Shown here: one piece after another, positions 41,327-46,131 of the stretch
Layout of the letters: each line of letters opens with the position of its first letter
How positions within the stretch are numbered: position 1 is the first letter of the stretch
Assembly (NCBI RefSeq): GCF_030124325.1
Contig: NZ_JASKLR010000011.1
Span: forward strand, 165,212 to 211,342
DNA length: 46,131 nucleotides
Source of the DNA: Sinorhizobium sp. 8-89
Lineage (GTDB): Bacteria; Pseudomonadota; Alphaproteobacteria; Rhizobiales; Rhizobiaceae
Direction: 5' to 3'
Translations under genes and position numbers: made by a program
Notes under the pieces: generated by a model
Seen by the model: only the letters and a program-made list of their open reading frames with translations
The model's database searches: none
Told to the model about the DNA's origin: nothing

Positions 41327-42658
41327 TTAGTTTCCTTTCGATACATTCGCCGCCGAGCGGCGCCGAGTCGTCTCCAACTTCTTCTCGATTTCGATGTCCC
41401 GGAGTTCCGCATAGGCGCGGAAACGCCCGTCGGCAGCATCGAACTGCCTGGTCTGTTCCGGCGTCAGGCGATCGCGGGCGACCCTCTTCGGAGCGCGGTC
41501 GCCGGGCGGCGTTGGCAGCCTTTCCTCGACGGGCAGGATGGTCAGCTTCGGAGATGGAAGCGTCTGGTACCAATAGGCGGTAGAGGCCCAATCGTCGCTC
41601 AGATGATTGGCGTGCCCGTGCTCGATCGTCACGCGGATGCGGTTCCTGAATCGAACGGGATCGGTGAGATGAAAACGATAGGAAACCTGATAGCCCGGCA
41701 CGATGCTCTCGTGGATAACCGAGCCGTTCGTTAGGAACGCGTTGTTCTGCATCCCCCAGGCGTGATTGAAATAATCTTCGGTGCCAGTGCCATGGATCGA
41801 CGGCGGCCAGGTGTCTTCGTCGACGAAGATCATCTCGTCACCTTCGCCCCACCAGGAGCCTTGGAAGTGCGCCACCGACAGGTTGCAGCCGACATATTGC
41901 CCGCGCCCCTCGGTCTCGAGGATGACGTAGTTGTCCTTGCCATCGAGATTGGGGATGTTGGTTTCGGGGCTATTGGTCTGCAGATTCGGACCCCAGCCGC
42001 CGCACGGGTTCTCGCGCCGCCACGACGCATGGAAATAGGCGATGTCGTCCGCCAGCGGTGACTCGTATCGTTCAAAGTCGACGTAGAAGTATTGGCCGTA
42101 GGGAACGTCGTTCTGGTTTTCGATCTCGATGATGGCGCGCTTGCCGAACGGCATCTGGAAATAGCTGTTGAACGCAGCGCTGCCCCCAAAGCGATAGCGC
42201 TCCTCAGGCTTGCTCGAGACGGAGATCGGCAAAGAAGAAAAGTTGCCGGGCATTGAATGACCGGTGCAGAAGAAGTCGCCGAGCGGCACCAGGACCGACG
42301 GGGTATCCTGGTCGTCCCAATAGATCTTCAGCAGCACCTTGCGATAGTAATGGGGGTCTGCGACCTCCCAGTTGAGGCCGAGGGCGTTGTGTATCTCAAA
42401 CACCGGCGCGACATAATTGCCGGCAGTCGGATCGATCAGCCCGGCGCCGAGAACGCGACGGCAGAACTGCGTCATCCAGATATGCGTGATGCAGCCCGGT
42501 CCCTCAATATCGGCGAGCCGCACGGTGGAGTTGGGCGGGATCAGCCAGTAGTCCTGGTTCTTGCCCTCCTGGTCCCAACTGGAAAGGCGTCCGGTCCGCG
42601 CGTCCTTGACGCGCGCGAGGTCGGCAAGCATCGAATGTCCTGGGTGGCTGCTCGTCAT
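41327..42658 (-). CDS. GH172 (DUF2961) protein, predicted difructose dianhydride I hydrolase
   Basis: 443 residues matching DUF2961, now glycoside hydrolase family 172, whose founding enzyme is the bifidobacterial DFA-I synthase/hydrolase (an alpha-fructofuranosidase). Other members are D-arabinofuranosidases. Visible family blocks: SSWDQEGKNQDYWLIPPNST, IEGPGCITHIWMT, YWDDQDTPSVLVPLGDFFCT, SWWGEGDEMIFVDED (E272) and PSIHGTGTEDYFNHAWG (E294); these two Glu motifs are the family's proposed catalytic pair. No signal peptide, so cytoplasmic. The ATG at 42658 shares its A with the ATPase stop (TGATG). It sits inside a sugar ABC operon divergent from a GH32 gene, which supports hydrolysis of an imported DFA to inulobiose. 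Confidence 0.85.
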   Translation of the reverse strand: MTSSHPGHSMLADLARVKDARTGRLSSWDQEGKNQDYWLIPPNSTVRLADIEGPGCITHIWMTQFCRRVLGAGLIDPTAGNYVAPVFEIHNALGLNWEVADPHYYRKVLLKIYWDDQDTPSVLVPLGDFFCTGHSMPGNFSSLPISVSSKPEERYRFGGSAAFNSYFQMPFGKRAIIEIENQNDVPYGQYFYVDFERYESPLADDIAYFHASWRRENPCGGWGPNLQTNSPETNIPNLDGKDNYVILETEGRGQYVGCNLSVAHFQGSWWGEGDEMIFVDEDTWPPSIHGTGTEDYFNHAWGMQNNAFLTNGSVIHESIVPGYQVSYRFHLTDPVRFRNRIRVTIEHGHANHLSDDWASTAYWYQTLPSPKLTILPVEERLPTPPGDRAPKRVARDRLTPEQTRQFDAADGRFRAYAELRDIEIEKKLETTRRRSAANVSKGN

Positions 42659-43734
42659 CAATGAGTTCCCTTGGTTGAATGGCCTAGACGATTGCCGTCC
42701 GGTCCGAAGAAGTGCGCGCTCTCTGGCGCAAAGCGGAAATGGAGCGTGGCCCCGTCGGTAAGTGCCGGCCCGTCCGGCTCCTTGGCGATCAGATCAATGC
42801 CGTCGCTCGTTCCTGCGTAGATCAGGCGATGCTCGCCAAGATGCTCCTCGAACTGCAGCCGCGCGCTGAGAAAAGCCTGATCTGGTTCACACAGAACGAG
42901 GCTTTCCGGCCGCACGCCCAGCGTTGCACGGCCTGTCGGACCGGCAGGGGCCGGGATGGCCATCCCGAGCGGGCCGCGCGCCAGCCCTTCGCGTTCAAGG
43001 GTTACCGGAAAGAAATTCATCTTGGGGCTGCCGATGAAGCTGGCGACGAACAGGTTTGCCGGCGTTCGGTAAAGTTCGAGCGGCGTGCCGACCTGCTCGA
43101 TGCGGCCCTGGTTGAGCACCACGATCCGGTCAGCGAGCGTCATGGCCTCGACCTGATCGTGCGTCACGTAGATCATCGTCGCATCCACCATTTTGTGGAG
43201 CCTGGCGATTTCGATCCGCGTTTGAACCCTGAGCGCCGCGTCGAGGTTCGACAGCGGCTCGTCGAACAGGAACAGGCGCGGCTCGCGCACAATGGACCGA
43301 CCAATTGCGACGCGCTGGCGCTGCCCGCCGGACATGTCCTTCGGAATGCGGTGCAGCAGCTCCTCGATCTGCAGCATCCTGGCGGCGCGGGTGACGCGCT
43401 GGTCGATATCGCTTTTGTCCAGACCGGCGATTTTCAGGCCAAAAGCCATGTTCTTGTAGGCGGTCATATGCGGATAGAGCGCGTAGGACTGGAACACCAT
43501 GGCGACGCCGCGTTCGGCAGGCTCGAGCAGGTTCGCCACGGTTCCTCCGATCCGGATCACCCCTCCGGAAATCGGTTCCAGGCCGGCGATCATGCGCAAC
43601 AGAGAGGACTTTCCGCAGCCTGACGGGCCAACGAAAACGACGAACTCACCGAACGGAATGTGAAGATCGATACCGCGGATCACCGTGGCGGCACCATACG
43701 ATTTGGTGACGCCCTCAAGATGTAAATCAGCCAT
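42658..43734 (-). CDS. ABC sugar transporter ATPase, MsmK/UgpC type (cluster B)
   Basis: 358 residues from MADLHLEGVTKSYGAATVIR, with GAGGAGGAGAAC just before the ATG. Walker A GPSGCGKSS, FQSYALYPHMTAYKNMAFGL, signature MSGGQRQRVAIGRSIV, Walker B FLFDEPLSNLDA, YVTHDQVEAMT, and a C-terminal TOBE region (LGVRPESLVL). First gene of the cluster B operon: ATPase, GH172, SBP, permease, permease, lacI. Having the ATPase first is unusual, since most CUT1 operons begin with the receptor. Confidence 0.93.
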   Translation of the reverse strand: MADLHLEGVTKSYGAATVIRGIDLHIPFGEFVVFVGPSGCGKSSLLRMIAGLEPISGGVIRIGGTVANLLEPAERGVAMVFQSYALYPHMTAYKNMAFGLKIAGLDKSDIDQRVTRAARMLQIEELLHRIPKDMSGGQRQRVAIGRSIVREPRLFLFDEPLSNLDAALRVQTRIEIARLHKMVDATMIYVTHDQVEAMTLADRIVVLNQGRIEQVGTPLELYRTPANLFVASFIGSPKMNFFPVTLEREGLARGPLGMAIPAPAGPTGRATLGVRPESLVLCEPDQAFLSARLQFEEHLGEHRLIYAGTSDGIDLIAKEPDGPALTDGATLHFRFAPESAHFFGPDGNRLGHSTKGTH

Positions 43735-43770
43735 GTTCTCCTCCTCGACCAGGTTCACCGCGTGTAACGG

Positions 43771-43823
43771 GCTTGCCAAATGTCGACGTCGAAATTAAAT
43801 ATCGACGTCGACATTTGTCAAGC
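43771..43823. promoter_or_regulatory. 53-bp palindromic LacI-type operator with divergent promoters
   Basis: Two 22-bp arms (43771-43792 and 43802-43823) match at 21 of 22 positions around the 9-nt spacer AATTAAATA; each arm contains AAATGTCGACGTCGA, itself holding the symmetric TCGACGTCGA. Minus strand: -35 TTGACA (43821-43816), 16-bp spacer, -10 TTTAAT (43799-43794). Plus strand: TTGCCA (43773-43778) and TAAATA about 17 bp on. One repressor, most likely the LacI at 36943, could shut both the ATPase-GH172 operon and the GH32 gene. Confidence 0.75.
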
Positions 43824-43862
43824 TTGAATCTGCACCGCGCTGCCGGCGCGAAGGGAGGAGCC

Positions 43863-45593
43863 ATGAGCACTAGTGTGGAATTGCACGTAACGCGCGGGGC
43901 GCGGTTTGAGTTTTGGGCTCGACGGAAGCCCGCGGAATCCGAGGCGGAGTATGCTGATGAAGAGGTGTTCGCCCTGCGCACCGGCGAGCGCATCGTCTAT
44001 CGGATCGCCGCGCTGCCGCCCTACTTTCAGTTCTACACCTACACCCACCACGCTGACGGCCCCCTCACGCTGGAGTGGGACGAGAACGTCATCGAGATCA
44101 CGCTATTCTACCGCTACGATCCAGCCGACGTGGCTGAGGAAGGCGTAACATTCCTGGAACTGAAGGGGGATCGGCTTGTTGCCCGACCGAAGGAAGCTTG
44201 GCCGGCATGGTATCAGAGCGATCCCGATCGCCCGCAGCTACGCTTCTCGCCATTTCAGGCATGGATGAACGATCCCAATGGCCTATGTTTCATCGACGGC
44301 CGTTACCACCTGTTTTACCAGTTCCATCCGACCGAAGCCGAATGGGGACCCATGCACTGGGGCCATGCGGTAAGCGACGACCTTTACCGCTGGACGCACC
44401 TTCCGGTGTTTCTCCATCCGGAACAGAACCTCTGGTCGCTTGGGGCCACCGGCGGCGCATTCTCGGGCAGTGCCTTCATCGGTCCGGACGGGCGGTTGAG
44501 CTTCTATTACACGGAGCGTTTGCCAGCCTATGATCTCTTCAAAGACTACAAGGAGGTACAGAAGCACGTCCTTCCATCGGCGGACTTGCTGCGTCCGGAG
44601 GTCAACTCCCTGGTGCTCGTTGACGGTCCGCCCGGCAGTGCCCATGACTTCCGCGATCCCAAGGTCTGGTACGATTCAAACTCTGGCGCTTTCCGCATGG
44701 TGCTCGGAGCCGCGATCGACGGTGACCCTGCGGTGCTGCTCTACGGCTCGAAGGATGGCGCGGACTGGAAATTCTTGGCGGTCCTTTACCGCGCTCCGGA
44801 ACATTTCCGCCGGCATGGCGCACGCTGCGTCGAGTGCCCGGACTTCTTCGAACTCGACGGCCGCTTCGTGCTCGTGATGGGTTTCGTGGGCTTTACCGAG
44901 CCGGAAACCGGCCGGCACAATCTTCTTTACGCACAATTGGGGTCATTCGAAGACGACCGTTTCACGCCCCTGACCCCCGCATTGCAGGAGCTGGACTTCG
45001 GCACTGATTTCTACGCGATGCAGAGTTTCCGCGCGAAAGAGCGGCAGATCGCCTTTGCCTGGCTCTTCAACTGGGAGTTCAGAAAGCCGGCAGGCTCCCC
45101 CTATAGTGGCGAATTGTCGTTACCCCGTGTGCTCGGTCTCGACGGTGAACTCCGCCTGACGATGCTGCCTGAGGAGGGCTATCGAACACTGCGCTCACGC
45201 GTGTTGACGCAAGCATCCCCTGGCCACTTTGTCTGCGAACCCGGACAGCCGCTCGAAGTGTCGTTGGTAGGCGCTCTCGACGGAATTCGCATCGTCGGCC
45301 GCGGCGGCGAAGGCGAAAGCTTTACGATCGCGCACCGCGCCGAGCGGCTACAGGTCAGCGTGGCGGAAGATACCGGCGAAATCGAATACCACTCGACACC
45401 GCTGACACTTGAAAATCTGAGGCTCTTCTTCGACCGGGGGGTGCTCGAGATTTTCGCTAATGACGGCGCCGTCTGCGGCACGCGCCGCACCTATAAGATC
45501 ACGACACTGACTGCGCTGGAGTTAATTCCGTCCGCCGCAACCCGTATAGATGCCTGCGAAGCTTGGAGCTACCACTCAGTCTGGCGAGACTAA
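43863..45593 (+). CDS. GH32 beta-fructosidase, cytoplasmic
   Basis: 576 residues from MSTSVELHVTRGARFEFWAR, with GAAGGGAGGAG before the ATG. Residues ~1-120 are an extra beta-rich N-terminal domain. The GH32 five-bladed propeller follows: WMNDPNG (134-140, nucleophile D137), FRDP (263-266) and ECPDFFEL (acid/base E324), then ALQELDFGTDFYAMQSF. A C-terminal beta-sandwich has FFDRGVLEIFANDGAVC. All three catalytic acids are present. No signal peptide, so it acts on imported sugar; inulobiose from DFA cleavage is the natural candidate, sucrose or short fructans being alternatives. Divergent from the GH172 operon and sharing its operator. No fructokinase gene is in the window. Confidence 0.92.
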   Translation: MSTSVELHVTRGARFEFWARRKPAESEAEYADEEVFALRTGERIVYRIAALPPYFQFYTYTHHADGPLTLEWDENVIEITLFYRYDPADVAEEGVTFLELKGDRLVARPKEAWPAWYQSDPDRPQLRFSPFQAWMNDPNGLCFIDGRYHLFYQFHPTEAEWGPMHWGHAVSDDLYRWTHLPVFLHPEQNLWSLGATGGAFSGSAFIGPDGRLSFYYTERLPAYDLFKDYKEVQKHVLPSADLLRPEVNSLVLVDGPPGSAHDFRDPKVWYDSNSGAFRMVLGAAIDGDPAVLLYGSKDGADWKFLAVLYRAPEHFRRHGARCVECPDFFELDGRFVLVMGFVGFTEPETGRHNLLYAQLGSFEDDRFTPLTPALQELDFGTDFYAMQSFRAKERQIAFAWLFNWEFRKPAGSPYSGELSLPRVLGLDGELRLTMLPEEGYRTLRSRVLTQASPGHFVCEPGQPLEVSLVGALDGIRIVGRGGEGESFTIAHRAERLQVSVAEDTGEIEYHSTPLTLENLRLFFDRGVLEIFANDGAVCGTRRTYKITTLTALELIPSAATRIDACEAWSYHSVWRD

Positions 45594-46131
45594 CGCGCGC
45601 CAATACGAGCACTGAAAGGACATGCAGCGGACCTCGCTGTGACGTCCGCTGCAGCAGAGTTTGGTTTTCGTGTGACAGGGTACACGCCTCAACAGCGACT
45701 CGCGCGATTGGCCGCTTCCAGGGCTAATTCGAGACTTTCCCCCTGCCTTTCATGGATGTTGCTTTGGGTCTAGGAGCCGTCTTCACGAGCCCTGTGCGAC
45801 AATGTTCACGTTCTGGGCTAAAAAGATCGCATAATGTATCGTCTGGAACGCTCTACGTATCCGGAGAAACATGCCGCTGGCCCGCAAGTCCGACAGGGCT
45901 TTCTCGTCACGATAGAGATGCCGCAGATACAGAGCCAGAAACCGTCGTGCACATGGCACCACCAACGGACAGCTCTTTCCGAATCTCAGCGAGACTTCAG
46001 TCCGCTTTTCTTGCGAGCGGCAGGTGGCGGCTCATCTTCTCCCCAGTGAGGCTCGCTAACTGCGACAGATTCCGAACGCTGCGGTTCCCTGCTCGAACAT
46101 GCATGGGACCTATGCGGAAGCGCATCGGACG
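45594..46131. other. Terminal gap holding the right copy of the 40-bp direct repeat
   Basis: No gene is recognised in the last 538 bp. At 45802-45841 it carries the 40-bp sequence also found at 3906-3945 (38 of 40 identical, same orientation), preceded by GAGCCCTGTGC as in the left copy. A minus-strand frame at 45783-45965 reads across it, but its product (ending IHYAIFLAQNVNIVAQGS) matches nothing I recognise; the left copy encodes a similar HYAIFLAQNVNI stretch in one frame, so the repeat could be the 3' end of a shared unknown or mobile gene. Confidence 0.5.

Noticed and set aside
42712..43623. A 303-residue plus-strand frame opposite the cluster B ATPase
   Set aside because: Antisense shadow; no recognisable protein features.

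Overview
The window reads as an accessory, probably plasmid or genomic-island, stretch of a Rhizobiaceae-type alphaproteobacterium (Rhizobium/Ensifer/Agrobacterium). This rests on GC-rich coding with long antisense reading frames, CUT1 sugar ABC operons with MsmK/UgpC-type ATPases and LacI regulators, an Atu4866-family protein, and many LysR/AraC/SDR genes. No tRNA, rRNA, CRISPR array or replication origin was seen.

Layout. (1) 1-3.7 kb: the 3' part of a glycoamylase-like protein, then an unusual single-chain ethanolamine ammonia-lyase (EutB and EutC fused) with a twin-arginine signal. (2) 3.9-8.2 kb: a 40-bp sequence repeated at the far end of the window, a truncated PD-(D/E)XK nuclease, a hexapeptide protein and an NTF2-like protein divergent from a GlxA-type regulator, and an MFS exporter. 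(3) 8.2-11.15 kb: a gene graveyard with an MFS remnant, two frameshifted conserved hypotheticals, one intact small gene, an IS3-family transposase tail and a broken metallo-beta-lactamase-fold gene. (4) 11.18-27.77 kb: a block between two structures of exactly 150 bp with perfect inverted ends. It holds LysR/AraC regulators and a set of redox and detoxification genes: three SDRs, flavin reductase, DUF1330, quinol-monooxygenase-like, DoxX, SnoaL, WrbA, an F420-type NADP oxidoreductase, pirin, two paralogous LysRs and an isochorismatase-like hydrolase.

(5) 28.2-45.6 kb: the most interesting region, which I read as a locus for catabolism of difructose dianhydrides (DFAs, cyclic fructose disaccharides made from inulin). 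Cluster A is lacI, then SBP-permease-permease-ATPase, then a GH91-family protein without a signal peptide (DFA-III hydrolase or inulin fructotransferase). Cluster B, on the other strand, is ATPase, GH172 (DUF2961; the DFA-I hydrolase/synthase family), SBP, permease, permease and lacI, divergent from a cytoplasmic GH32 fructosidase. The inferred route is: two ABC importers take up DFAs, GH91 and GH172 open the DFA-III and DFA-I rings to inulobiose, and GH32 releases fructose. Each cluster has visible LacI-type operators: three 14-mers at a 22-bp period, and one large palindrome that contains the divergent promoters. Between the clusters lie debris of a third fructan module: an ATPase 3' end, the 3' half of a lacI, and the 3' end of a GH32-RTX exoenzyme, the last two joined 5' to 5' at a deletion scar.

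The family assignments come from motif recognition and were not confirmed by a database search. Substrates are inference.
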